Positions 29,493-38,242 of a stretch of DNA of 64,000 nucleotides are shown piece by piece (the stretch's first letter is position 1; each line of letters opens with the position of its first letter). Made by a program: the position numbers and the translations under genes. The notes beneath the pieces are model-generated. The model searched no databases, was not told the origin of the DNA, and saw nothing but the letters and a program-made list of their open reading frames with translations. The DNA comes from an uncultured Brevibacillus sp. (GTDB taxonomy: Bacteria; Bacillota; Bacilli; Brevibacillales; Brevibacillaceae): NCBI RefSeq assembly GCF_947502445.1, contig NZ_CANMZW010000008.1, positions 1 to 64,000 of the forward strand. The letters are read 5' to 3'.

Positions 29493-30194
29493 ATGCGTCG
29501 CGGCGTCCTCTGCGCCTTATTCATCGCCTGCCTTCTTGGCTGTGCAATTTTACCTGCTGGTGCCAGTCCTCTTCTTCCAACCTATGAGCCGATCCACCGC
29601 ATTGATACGAAAAAGAAAGTAGTCGCACTCACGTTTGATGACGGGCCAGATGCCTTTTACACCCCCAAAATTTTAGAGGTGCTTCATCGAAACAAGGTAC
29701 AAGCTACTTTTTTTGTACTCGGATCACAAGTGGACAAGCATCCCAAGGTGATGCAGTGGATTTACAAAGCGGGTCATGAAATCGGCAATCACGGTTACTA
29801 TCATCATGACCTGAACAAGCTGACGGAGCATGAGGTATACGAGGACATCAAGCTCGGGGAACGCTCGATTCTCAAAACGACTGGCATCCTCGCCCAATAT
29901 TATCGTCCCCCTGGCGGTGTGATGACCCATGATGTGATGAGTGCTGTTCAATCGAGTGGCTACGACGTGATTCATTGGTCAATCGATCCCCGCGACTGGT
30001 CGTTGGCCCGAACAGCATCCGTCATCGCCAAAAGCGTGAAAAGCTCGGTTTCATCAGGCGACATTATTTTGTTTCATGATGGTGGACTCAATCAGCGGCA
30101 AACCGTAGCCGCTCTGCAAGAGCTGATCACTGATTTACGCTCCCAAGGCTATCGCTTTGTTACGGTGAGCCAGCTACTGGATTCCGCCAAGTAG
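29493..30194 (+). CDS. Polysaccharide deacetylase (NodB domain), secreted
   Basis: A 233-residue extracytoplasmic de-N-acetylase of carbohydrate esterase family 4. A signal peptide at 1-25 (LLGC resembles a lipobox but does not fit it fully) is followed by the five NodB motifs: TFDDGPD (D49, D50), HEIGNHGYYHHDL with the metal His residues, YYRPPGG, WSIDPRDW and ILFHDGG. The likely substrate is peptidoglycan or an N-acetylglucosamine polymer. GGAAGGAGG lies before the ATG. It is monocistronic. Confidence 0.92.
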   Translation: MRRGVLCALFIACLLGCAILPAGASPLLPTYEPIHRIDTKKKVVALTFDDGPDAFYTPKILEVLHRNKVQATFFVLGSQVDKHPKVMQWIYKAGHEIGNHGYYHHDLNKLTEHEVYEDIKLGERSILKTTGILAQYYRPPGGVMTHDVMSAVQSSGYDVIHWSIDPRDWSLARTASVIAKSVKSSVSSGDIILFHDGGLNQRQTVAALQELITDLRSQGYRFVTVSQLLDSAK

Positions 30195-30206
30195 GCAACA
30201 TGAGCA

Positions 30207-30252
30207 GGGCACCTGAGGCTTGTCCATTACGAACGATGCCTTTGGTGCCCTC
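30207..30252 (+). terminator. Probable terminator after the polysaccharide deacetylase gene
   Basis: AGGGCACC pairs with GGTGCCCT, with an inner AGGC/GCCT pair. The T tract that follows is weak. Confidence 0.4.
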
Positions 30253-30276
30253 GCACTTCATTTAGCCTGTACACTT

Positions 30277-30738
30277 TTATTTATTCGGCTCTGAATCCCA
30301 CTTCAGGAAAGCCTCGGTTCCTTTGAACATCTTTTTTTCTTTTCGCAAAAAGTAGATATCCTCATCCGGATAATACGCTACGTCTCCCTCGACTTTTGTG
30401 CCAACATCAAGAATCTCCAATACTTCATCGCCCGTATTGATAAACTGGTGAGCAATGTTTTTCCCTGCAGGCTTGGCTACAAAGCTCCCTTTTGTGACGG
30501 GGTACTCCTCACCATTCAAACGCAGAATACCTGAACCCGCCAAAATCATAAAAAACTCTTCTTGCAGCGAGTGTGTGTGGTACTTGGTGCTTTTGGCCCC
30601 TGGCTGCACCCTATCGATATTTGCATAGAGCTTTTCGCTGCCCGCCGCGTCCCCCAGGTAAAGAGTTGCCATGCTCTTGTCCGCTTCGACGAAATCTGCT
30701 GGAAGCTGATCCAGGTGAAGTGGTTTTGGATGTGTCAT
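30277..30738 (-). CDS. Cupin-domain protein
   Basis: A 153-residue single-cupin protein. Motif 1 is KYHTHSLQEEFFMILAG with the metal-binding His and Glu, motif 2 is AHQFINTGDEVLEILD. Function unknown; many such proteins are metal-dependent isomerases, dioxygenases or sugar-binding proteins. Its ATG directly follows the stop of the ABC ATPase gene, so the two are translated together. Confidence 0.75.
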   Translation of the reverse strand: MTHPKPLHLDQLPADFVEADKSMATLYLGDAAGSEKLYANIDRVQPGAKSTKYHTHSLQEEFFMILAGSGILRLNGEEYPVTKGSFVAKPAGKNIAHQFINTGDEVLEILDVGTKVEGDVAYYPDEDIYFLRKEKKMFKGTEAFLKWDSEPNK

Positions 30739-31467
30739 TTATGCCAGCACCCTCCCCAAAAAGGATCGCAATCTTTCATTTTTTGTATCAGCAAAAATGT
30801 CCGCTGGTTTTCCTTCTTCCATAATAACTCCCTGATCCATGAAGATCACCCGATCCCCCACCTCTTTGGCAAAGCCCATCTCATGCGTGACGACGATCAT
30901 GGTCATGCCTTCCTGCGCCAAATTTTTCATAACTGTCAGCACTTCTCCGACCAGCTCCGGGTCTAGTGCAGAGGTCGGCTCGTCAAAAAGCATGACCTTT
31001 GGATTCATCGCCAGCGCACGTGCGATCGCAACCCGCTGCATTTGCCCACCTGACAGCTTCTCGGGGTACACATCTGCCTTGTCTTCGAGACCTACTTTTT
31101 TCAGCAGAGCCAAGCCTTGCTGACGAGCTTGATCCTGTGGCATTTTGCGTACCTTGATGGGAGCGAGCATGACGTTTTCGATTACCGTTTTATGTGGAAA
31201 GAGGTTGAATCGCTGAAATACCATGCCCACGTCTTCACGTACTTTGTTGATGTCGATCTTGGGGTCGGATAAGTCATTTCCATTAATGACAACTCGTCCG
31301 CTGGTCATCTCCTCGAGCTGATTGAGACAGCGCAGGAAGGTGCTTTTTCCTGAACCGGATGGCCCGATGACGCAGACGACTTCTCGCTCTGCAATTTGGG
31401 TGGTAATTCCTTTTAGCACTTGCAGCTCTCCGTAATTTTTCTTCAAGTCCGTCACTTGGATGATCAA
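30739..31467 (-). CDS. Polar amino-acid type ABC transporter ATP-binding protein
   Basis: A 242-residue GlnQ/HisP-type ATPase that drives uptake with a membrane permease and a binding protein. Walker A is GPSGSGKST, the Q-loop is [10 protein letters not shown], the signature is [15 protein letters not shown] and Walker B is [12 protein letters not shown]. The start is TTG with AGGGGGAA upstream, because no ATG is available in frame. It is an orphan: no permease or substrate-binding gene lies next to it; the neighbours are a cupin gene and the metal ATPase. Confidence 0.9.
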   Translation of the reverse strand: MIIQVTDLKKNYGELQVLKGITTQIAEREVVCVIGPSGSGKSTFLRCLNQLEEMTSGRVVINGNDLSDPKIDINKVREDVGMVFQRFNLFPHKTVIENVMLAPIKVRKMPQDQARQQGLALLKKVGLEDKADVYPEKLSGGQMQRVAIARALAMNPKVMLFDEPTSALDPELVGEVLTVMKNLAQEGMTMIVVTHEMGFAKEVGDRVIFMDQGVIMEEGKPADIFADTKNERLRSFLGRVLA

Positions 31468-31587
31468 GGACGTTCCCCCTTTATTCGAAGTTTTCAGTTT
31501 CGATTGTTCTTATAGTGTACCGTAATATCCAGGTAATTGCATGAATTATCAGTCGTTAATAAAAAGCATGTTCGTCGGGCAATAGTG

Positions 31588-31660
31588 AAGGAGAGGAAAC
31601 CGGAGAAAACGCTCCAGCTTCTTGGGTCACTTTCACGGGTCATGCCTGTCCGCCTTCATT
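31588..31660 (+). repeat. Solo copy of the dispersed repeat
   Basis: 23 of the first 24 bases at 31603-31626 equal the complement of 20291-20314, and the upstream GGAGAGGAAA is shared too. Downstream, CTGTCCGC matches the copy at 20207-20214. No inverted partner is found next to it. Confidence 0.55.
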
Positions 31661-31674
31661 GCAAAAGCGAAAAT

Positions 31675-31707
31675 AAGACCAGAGAACGATTCAACTTCTC
31701 TGGTCTT
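31675..31707 (-). terminator. Terminator after the metal ATPase gene
   Basis: A 12-bp perfect stem (31675-31686 with 31696-31707), 9-base loop and a T-rich tail on the minus strand, 23 bp beyond the stop codon. Confidence 0.7.
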
Positions 31708-31729
31708 CTCTTCGACTCCTTCGCTATCC

Positions 31730-33655
31730 TTACCCTTTAGAGGCACTCAGTTTGCAGGTGCCTTTGCTCATACAAGTGATCGTACAGGATTCACATAATC
31801 TAACTGGCGGGTTCTTCCGCTTTTCTTTTTGTTTTTGTCCCAGGTAGTGGATGAGGCGAGCGGAGTTGAGGACTACGAGGACGGAGGTTGCGTTGTGGAC
31901 AAATGCTCCTCCTACGGGACCGAGTAGCCCTGTCATAGCGAGGGCGATTGCTGCGGCGTTGATGGCGCTGGAGATGATCAGGTTTTCGCGGATGACTCGT
32001 AGCGTCTTGCGCCCGAGCTGGACGGCATCGGCGACCTTGGAGACGTCGTCAGTCATGATGACGATATCAGCAGCCTCTGCGGCGATCTGGGTACCCCCTG
32101 CTCCCATCGCAATCCCGACGTGAGCTGAGGTGAGTGCCGGAGCATCATTGATGCCGTCTCCGACCATGCCAACAATCAGGCCGCGCTTTCGATATTCCTC
32201 TACACGCTCATACTTTGCTTCAGGGAATTGCTCTGCATATACAGTCGTCACCCCTGCTTGCTTGGCGATTTGTCCAGCTGCCCCGCGGTTATCGCCAGTC
32301 AGCATCGCAATATTCCCTACACCATGCAGGTGAAGTCTTTCAATCGTTTCACGCGATTCGGTACGTACTCGGTCTGCAAGCGAAACCAACCCGATCAGCG
32401 CGCCATCCCTTGCCACAAATACAGCCGTATGCCCTGCTCGCTCCTGCTCTTCCTGGATGTGCTCCAGTTCTTTCGTCCTCACGCCCATTTCAGCAAAAAA
32501 TCGCCGATTCCCTACGAGCAGCTCTCGCCCTTCCAGTCGACCTGACACCCCGTTTCCCGGATGTACGAGGAACGACTCTGCTTCAGGAATCTCCACATTT
32601 CTCTCGCTTGCCGCTCTGACGATTGCCTGCGCTACCGGATGCTCCGAATGAATCTCCAGAGCCGCAGCCAAACGCAGAACATCCTCTGGCACTTGATGCG
32701 ACTGTCTGGCAATACCGGTAACCTGCAGCTTTCCTTCTGTGAGTGTACCTGTTTTATCAAATAGCAAAGCGTTAACCAGACCAATTCTCTCCAGCGCTAC
32801 CCCGCTTTTGATCAAAATACCGTGCCTCGCTGCGCTGCCAATACCCGCCATAATAGCCGTTGGCGTAGCAAGTACCAGTGCACATGGACAAAAGACTATG
32901 AGGATCGTAACAGCGCGTACCAAATCGCCTGTGAATACATACATCAAGACTGCCAGAGTAAGACTGCTCGGAACGATCCACGCTGCCCAACGATCAAGCA
33001 AGCGCTGCACCGGTGCTTTTCTTTCCATCGCTTCCGCTACGAGTCTCGTTACCTTGGCAAAGGTCGTTTCATCCCCTATCTTCTGGGCACAAACCTCAAT
33101 GACGCCATTTGTGTTGATCGTGCCCATAAACACCTCGTCACCCGAGCGCTTTTCAACGGGCAATGATTCGCCAGTCAAAGCTGCCTGATTCACGGCAGCC
33201 TCCCCGCTGGATACGACACCATCAACAGGCACTTTCTCGCCAGGTTTTACCAGGATCAGATCACCACGCACTACTTCTGCTAGCGATACCTCTACCCATT
33301 CCTCGCTGCGTTTCACTCTGGCAGTTTGAGGTGCCAGCTGCACCATTTCCTCCAAAGCTGACGCCGCTCTTGCAACGGTCCTATTTTCCAGCCACATCCC
33401 AATCATCATGATGAGAGCTACTTCACCCGCAGCAAAAATTTCTCCGATCCCGACAGCCGCCACGATTGCAATCGTAACCAGCACATCGCTATTAATCGTT
33501 CGTTCTTGAATCAGCTCTTTGAGTGCAGCCCAAGCGATTGGAACACCACATAATATAACCGCCAGCCAAGACGGATTAAGTCCCCACAGCTCTCCGTATA
33601 GCCAGCTTACAAGTAAACCTGCCCCAGACACGATCATGACCATCTTTTGCCTCAT
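31730..33655 (-). CDS. P1B-type heavy-metal ATPase (Cd/Zn/Co type)
   Basis: A 641-residue metal-translocating ATPase of the inner membrane. The transmembrane metal site is FCPCALVLATPTA (CPC), the phosphorylation motif is DKTGT, the nucleotide-domain motif is SEHPVA and the hinge is GDGINDAP. There is no N-terminal heavy-metal-binding domain: the first membrane helix begins within about 10 residues. Instead the C-terminal tail after the last helix carries CESCTITC and a further Cys. CPC with this layout suggests Zn, Cd, Co or Pb rather than the K+ or Ca2+ pumps. It is monocistronic, with no metalloregulator gene adjacent. Confidence 0.9.
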   Translation of the reverse strand: MRQKMVMIVSGAGLLVSWLYGELWGLNPSWLAVILCGVPIAWAALKELIQERTINSDVLVTIAIVAAVGIGEIFAAGEVALIMMIGMWLENRTVARAASALEEMVQLAPQTARVKRSEEWVEVSLAEVVRGDLILVKPGEKVPVDGVVSSGEAAVNQAALTGESLPVEKRSGDEVFMGTINTNGVIEVCAQKIGDETTFAKVTRLVAEAMERKAPVQRLLDRWAAWIVPSSLTLAVLMYVFTGDLVRAVTILIVFCPCALVLATPTAIMAGIGSAARHGILIKSGVALERIGLVNALLFDKTGTLTEGKLQVTGIARQSHQVPEDVLRLAAALEIHSEHPVAQAIVRAASERNVEIPEAESFLVHPGNGVSGRLEGRELLVGNRRFFAEMGVRTKELEHIQEEQERAGHTAVFVARDGALIGLVSLADRVRTESRETIERLHLHGVGNIAMLTGDNRGAAGQIAKQAGVTTVYAEQFPEAKYERVEEYRKRGLIVGMVGDGINDAPALTSAHVGIAMGAGGTQIAAEAADIVIMTDDVSKVADAVQLGRKTLRVIRENLIISSAINAAAIALAMTGLLGPVGGAFVHNATSVLVVLNSARLIHYLGQKQKEKRKNPPVRLCESCTITCMSKGTCKLSASKG

Positions 33656-33819
33656 TGCTACCCTCTCCCCTTTGTACAGAGTTGTGGAACGGACAATCGA
33701 GTAACTGGTTGAGAAAGAGAATCAGACTTATTTCCCCCGTAAAAACAGTGGAAGCTGCTGCCCGAAGGCAACAGCATCCCAATTGATCTTCACCTAGGCG
33801 AATTCTTTTGTGCTAGGGA

Positions 33820-33837
33820 AATAATTTTATAATTATT
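33820..33837. promoter_or_regulatory. AT-rich palindrome between the metal ATPase and sppA genes
   Basis: AATAATT-N4-AATTATT is a perfect 7-bp inverted repeat in the divergent space. A TTGACA (33843-33848) on the plus strand could be the -35 of sppA. It is a candidate operator for either gene; which protein binds it is unknown. Confidence 0.3.
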
Positions 33838-33938
33838 CTAATTTGACAATTATTTTTCGTCAATCCCTATTTTTCCAGTGCCTGTCCCATGCGTAACTAT
33901 GACGAGGACGGCTCATGCTAAGGGATGAGGTGACTTTC

Positions 33939-34904
33939 ATGCATCGAAAAAAATGGATCGCACTCGTCATTGTGCTCTTCGTCTTCTTGGCGGGCATTAC
34001 TGTAGAAGGCATCGCAGGTACATACACTGCTCTGCGTGATCATCCGGGATTTTCATGGGAAGAAAATGTCGTGTCAGGCTACGGCAACGACAAAATCGTC
34101 CAGCTATTCGTAAGCGGCGTCATCTCAGGCACGCAAAATGCCGCAGGAGTTCCCTCCATGACCGAACTGCTTGGAGAACAGCTCAGACGTGTAGAAGAGG
34201 ACGACAGCGTCAAAGCACTGGTTCTGCGCATTGACAGTCCGGGCGGCGAAGTCGTGGCTACAGACGAAATTCATTCCCGGCTTTTGCGTCTGAAGCAAGT
34301 ACGGCATATTCCCATTGTCATCAGCATGGGCTCCACCGCAGCTTCCGGCGGCTATTATTTGGCGACTTCAGGAGATGCCATTTTTGCGAATCCGAATACG
34401 CTGACTGGCAGTCTCGGCGTCATTTTTAATCTGGTGAATTACAGCGAAGCAGCGAATAAGCTGGGGGTTCATCAATACGCGATCAAAAGCGGACGTTTCA
34501 AAGATATCGGGAGCCCCTCACGACCGTTGACCGAACCGGAGCGCCAAATCTTTCAAACACTGGTGAATGAAAGCTACAACAAATTTGTTGATGTCATCGT
34601 AAATGGACGCAATCTCTCCCGCCAGCGCGTTCTTGAAATCGCAGATGGACGCGTCTATTCAGGCGAACAGGCAAAAAGACTCGGGCTGATTGACCAATTC
34701 GGTGATCTGGAGGATGCCACCCACTATGCCCTTTCCTTGTCCGGCGCCCCGGAGGCCATGGTCGTTCGTTATGCTGACCAGCTCACCCTCAGCAAGCTGC
34801 TTTTCAGCATGAAGCAGTATTGGTCCAATCCCGATCCACTGGGACTCGCCCGTATTTTGGAGCGAGAAAGCTCCCCCCGCCTGCTGTACCAATTTATGCC
34901 CTAA
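33939..34904 (+). CDS. sppA: Signal peptide peptidase SppA
   Basis: A membrane-bound serine protease of 321 residues that degrades signal peptides after secretion. One membrane helix at about 6-26 anchors it; the S49 domain follows. The catalytic Ser is in GSTAASGGYYLA and the Lys in YAIKSGRFKDIG. The short single-domain form is that of Bacillota, not the duplicated E. coli form. The start at 33939 has GAGGTG upstream. It is followed after 15 bp by an RDD gene, the same pair as in Bacillus. Confidence 0.92.
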   Translation: MHRKKWIALVIVLFVFLAGITVEGIAGTYTALRDHPGFSWEENVVSGYGNDKIVQLFVSGVISGTQNAAGVPSMTELLGEQLRRVEEDDSVKALVLRIDSPGGEVVATDEIHSRLLRLKQVRHIPIVISMGSTAASGGYYLATSGDAIFANPNTLTGSLGVIFNLVNYSEAANKLGVHQYAIKSGRFKDIGSPSRPLTEPERQIFQTLVNESYNKFVDVIVNGRNLSRQRVLEIADGRVYSGEQAKRLGLIDQFGDLEDATHYALSLSGAPEAMVVRYADQLTLSKLLFSMKQYWSNPDPLGLARILERESSPRLLYQFMP

Positions 34905-34919
34905 AGGAGTGCACTCGTT

Positions 34920-35417
34920 ATGAATGAGCGGCCCCATGATCCATATGATTTGAACCGACAGCCAGCTTTCGAACAAACGAATGTCCCGGAGCCTGCGTAC
35001 CATCATCATTTCGCAGGATTTTGGATTCGTGTTTGTGCGACCTTACTCGACTCCCTGTTTTTGATTGGAATCAGTCTGCTCATTTTCAATCCATTGCGAC
35101 GTTTACTTGGAGTTTACGACTACGCCTTCTCAATGATCGATCTTTTGGAGGTTTTATTTAACCTGCTCTACATGGTACTCCTGACGTGGTGGACAGGTCA
35201 GACACTCGGCAAAATGATTACAGGTATCCGTGTCATAAGTAGTCGTCATGCTCGTGCCAATTTGACAGCGGGGCAGGTCCTATTGCGTGAGGTTATTGGC
35301 AAAATACTGTCTTTCCTTCCCTTTGGACTTGGCTATATGTGGGTCGGCTGGAATTCTCAAAAGCAGGGCTGGCACGATCTTCTTGCCAGGACCTATGTAG
35401 TCTGGGATCGAAAATAG
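34920..35417 (+). CDS. RDD-family membrane protein
   Basis: A 165-residue protein with three membrane segments (about 36-56, 73-95 and 125-145). It carries the RDD pattern: RVCATLLDSLFLIGI near the start and TLGKMITGIRVIS later. Function of the family is poorly known; some members are ion antiporters. AAAGGAG lies before the ATG and it is in an operon with sppA. Confidence 0.85.
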   Translation: MNERPHDPYDLNRQPAFEQTNVPEPAYHHHFAGFWIRVCATLLDSLFLIGISLLIFNPLRRLLGVYDYAFSMIDLLEVLFNLLYMVLLTWWTGQTLGKMITGIRVISSRHARANLTAGQVLLREVIGKILSFLPFGLGYMWVGWNSQKQGWHDLLARTYVVWDRK

Positions 35418-35676
35418 TCAACTTCATCACAGGACTAAATGCCTATTTTCCAGTTTCTTTTTACCTAATCTGCAGTCGACTCGCGCTTTGTTGGCTGCAG
35501 TTTGTTTTTCCTTTTCCAAGCAGTGCTTGTCCCCAATCCATACGTTTTTGACGAGCTTGTTCCGGCTGAGACTTTCCTTTTTTCGACAAATTTTTCCTGC
35601 CTTGTCCCTATTGTTGATTCCCATTCCTACCGATACAATTTTGTGAATGGCGCAAACATACTGAGGAGGTAGATTT

Positions 35677-36690
35677 ATGCGAAAAGTGAAAGTAACCAGC
35701 ATCCTCGCCGTAAGCCTTTCTCTGGCTTTATTCGGTCAGCTCTCATCAGTATTGGCAACAACTGTCACGCCTGCTGCATCTACTCAAGCAGCCGCTACCA
35801 ACGGCATTTCCGTATACGGAGTTGAGCTCGGGATGAGCACAGCCCAGCTTGAACAGAAGCTAGGCAAGCCTGCTCGCAAAGACGCTAGCCACACAGGCGT
35901 TGAATGGTGGATTTATAATGGAGATCTGGGCAATTACATACAAGTCGGTGTTCAAAACGCAAAGGTAGTTACACTGTTCTCCAATGGCGCCAAGCTGAAT
36001 GTAAAAGGCGTCACGGTCGGAGCCCCAACGACAGCCATCCAAAATGCTTGGGGAGCACCGAAAAGCACACTCGCCATCACGCCAACACTCAATATCAGAG
36101 ACAATACACTAAGTCATCCGACATATATACAGAACAAGCAAGTCATCACTTTTTCCATCGATCAGTTGGGCGGAAATAAAGTCGCAGGCGTCAGAATTTC
36201 GACGCCAGAATATTTCGCCACGATCGCGATGGGACTGATGTATCCAATCTCATATACACAGCTCCCTGCACAGCCGAAGCTGACGGAGGAGCAAATCACC
36301 CAAGCTGCACACGCCTATGAAAAAGAAAATTTTGACCTGCTGAACGTAGCCAGAGCCCGCGCCAAGCTACCGCTCCTGTCCTGGGACGAGGGCGTGGCGG
36401 CAGTTGCCCGCGCACACAGCAGTGACATGGCCAAAAATAACTACTTCAGCCATACCTCCCCATCTACAGGCTCTCCTTTTGATCGCTTGAAGCATGCAGG
36501 TATCTTGTACGGGTACGCTGGAGAAAACATCGCGTACGGCCAACTCGATGGCATCGAAGTCCATATGGGCTGGATGAACTCGGCTGGACACCGCCAAAAT
36601 CTGCTCGACAACAAATTCAAGCAGCTCGGTATAGGTGTCGTGTTCAAAGAAGGGCGATCGTATTACACGCAAAATTTTGTAACCAGATAA
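35677..36690 (+). CDS. Secreted CAP-domain (SCP/PR1) protein
   Basis: A 337-residue protein. A signal peptide at 1-28 is followed by a CAP-associated N-terminal domain at about 45-180 (YGVELGMSTAQLEQKLGKPA), then a CAP domain at about 210-335. The CAP motifs are AHSSDMAKNNYFSHTSP, GENIAYG and GHRQNLLD. The layout resembles B. subtilis YlbC. The role of bacterial CAP proteins is largely unknown. GAGGAGG lies before the ATG. A strong terminator follows. Confidence 0.88.
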   Translation: MRKVKVTSILAVSLSLALFGQLSSVLATTVTPAASTQAAATNGISVYGVELGMSTAQLEQKLGKPARKDASHTGVEWWIYNGDLGNYIQVGVQNAKVVTLFSNGAKLNVKGVTVGAPTTAIQNAWGAPKSTLAITPTLNIRDNTLSHPTYIQNKQVITFSIDQLGGNKVAGVRISTPEYFATIAMGLMYPISYTQLPAQPKLTEEQITQAAHAYEKENFDLLNVARARAKLPLLSWDEGVAAVARAHSSDMAKNNYFSHTSPSTGSPFDRLKHAGILYGYAGENIAYGQLDGIEVHMGWMNSAGHRQNLLDNKFKQLGIGVVFKEGRSYYTQNFVTR

Positions 36691-36704
36691 ACAGTCAATA
36701 CGCA

Positions 36705-36746
36705 AAAGACACGCCCGCTCGTTAAACAACAAGGCGTGTCTTTTTT
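36705..36746 (+). terminator. Terminator after the CAP-domain gene
   Basis: AAAGACACGCC pairs with GGCGTGTCTTT, followed by six T. Confidence 0.8.
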
Positions 36747-36766
36747 CTTGGCAAATGATATAAGGG

Positions 36767-36904
36767 CTATTGCACCTTTACTTGAGGCGTGATGGGAGCT
36801 TGCGGAGTCGGACCGTCTTCCGCAAAAAACGGAATGATGATCAGACTGAGTACAAAAAACAAGATCCAGATGATCCCCCGTTTAAAAATGCATGGAGTAA
36901 GCAT
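36767..36904 (-). CDS. Small single-span membrane protein (45 aa)
   Basis: The ATG at 36904 has GGAAGGGG 8 bases upstream. The peptide has one membrane helix (GIIWILFFVLSLIIIPFF) and a Pro-rich tail. A longer frame to 36994 exists but lacks a site and would run into the terminator region. Not recognised. Confidence 0.4.
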   Translation of the reverse strand: MLTPCIFKRGIIWILFFVLSLIIIPFFAEDGPTPQAPITPQVKVQ

Positions 36905-36982
36905 CAGGACAACCCCTTCCACTAACAGTTCTACTTTATATACATACGCTTCCCCCCCTTGAGCCCGTTTATGCTTTTTACC

Positions 36983-37019
36983 AAAAAAAAGCACCTTCTT
37001 TTTACAGAAGATGCTTTTT
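36983..37019 (-). terminator. Terminator after the MFS gene
   Basis: AAAAAGCA and TGCTTTTT enclose TTCT/AGAA; eight T follow on the minus strand. Confidence 0.75.
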
Positions 37020-37027
37020 CACACTTT

Positions 37028-38206
37028 CTACTTTTGCAGCTGAACCTGGAGCTGGTCCTTGTCTGAGTTGGCTTGACGGTTAAATAAACACGCTGCCGCA
37101 AATACAATCAACAGCGCACCCATCAGCCAGAAAATCGTCCAAGGCTCCCACACCTGCATCAGCACCCCATTCACGTTTGGAGCCAAGATACTGGCGACAC
37201 CGAAGTTGATTCCGGCTATAATCCCTGCGGTCGGTACCATCGATGCTGGCAATAAATCAGCGGAATAGGCAAGCCCCAGTGAATAAAAGGAACCGACTGC
37301 CGCACCTGCAATCGCGAGGAGCAGCATCATGATATACACATTTTCCCCTGACAGCGGGAACAGGAAAAAGGCAATTCCACCGACGATCGCACAAACCAGC
37401 ATCACATGCTTGCGACCGATTCGATCGCTCAAGGAGCCGAGCGGCATTTGGAGAATGATACTGCCTACTACAAATGATGGCAAAATCAATGACACCCATT
37501 CAATCGACAAGCCTGTGCGCAATGCATAAACCGGAAAGCTTCCGTTCAGAGACGTTTCCATAAAGCCGTACAGGAACGAAGGAATCAGTGCAAGCCAACC
37601 AACACGCAGCACAGTCGCATATTTATTTTGCTTTTTCTCGGCCTGCACGATTTTATCCGGAAATTCATTTTTGATGCGAGCCAAAAGCACAAAAGCAACA
37701 ATATACAATACCAACAGCGTCCCAAATGGTACCCAGATGCCAAGCGGCAACAGATTTAATCCGAGTGGCCCTACACTGAAACCAACTCCATACGCCAAGC
37801 CGTACATGGAAAGATCGCGTCCACGCGTTTTGGGAGATGCGATTTTTGTCACCCACATTTGGCTGGAGTAATGCAAGCTCGAATCCCCGATCCCCATCAG
37901 CATCCGCAAAAAGAACCACACGACCAAATGGCTGAAAAGGGGAATCAATGCAGTAGCAATCGTCAATAACACCATTCCTACTAAAATGGTAGAACGATAG
38001 CCGATTCTTCTCAGCGGTATTTCCAGCCAGGGTGAAATCAGCACCATCCCGATGTATAGCGCTGCCGCATTCAGCCCGTTCATGACAGATGAGACGCCCT
38101 GCTGTTCCAGCAATACTGCCAAAAGCGGAATGCTAAGGCCCTGGCTGAGTCCCGCAATTGCTACGACCAAAATCAACACCCAAAAGGTGTAACGCGTTGA
38201 AGACAT
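37028..38206 (-). CDS. Major facilitator superfamily transporter
   Basis: A 392-residue membrane transporter with about 12 helices. The loop 2-3 motif (RRIGYRSTILVG), the second-half equivalent (LSDRIGRKHVMLV) and the G-rich helix 4-5 region are visible. It is typical of proton-driven drug or metabolite exporters; the substrate is unknown. GGAG lies before the ATG. It is 37 bp from the end of bmrD on the same strand, so partial read-through is possible. Confidence 0.85.
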   Translation of the reverse strand: MSSTRYTFWVLILVVAIAGLSQGLSIPLLAVLLEQQGVSSVMNGLNAAALYIGMVLISPWLEIPLRRIGYRSTILVGMVLLTIATALIPLFSHLVVWFFLRMLMGIGDSSLHYSSQMWVTKIASPKTRGRDLSMYGLAYGVGFSVGPLGLNLLPLGIWVPFGTLLVLYIVAFVLLARIKNEFPDKIVQAEKKQNKYATVLRVGWLALIPSFLYGFMETSLNGSFPVYALRTGLSIEWVSLILPSFVVGSIILQMPLGSLSDRIGRKHVMLVCAIVGGIAFFLFPLSGENVYIMMLLLAIAGAAVGSFYSLGLAYSADLLPASMVPTAGIIAGINFGVASILAPNVNGVLMQVWEPWTIFWLMGALLIVFAAACLFNRQANSDKDQLQVQLQK

Positions 38207-38242
38207 GGTGTTGAACTCCTCTCGATAGCTCTCTCTATTTCT

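Noticed and set aside
31537..31740. A 67-codon plus-strand frame between the ABC ATPase and metal ATPase genes
   Set aside because: It contains the dispersed repeat and the metal ATPase terminator, and has no ribosome-binding site.
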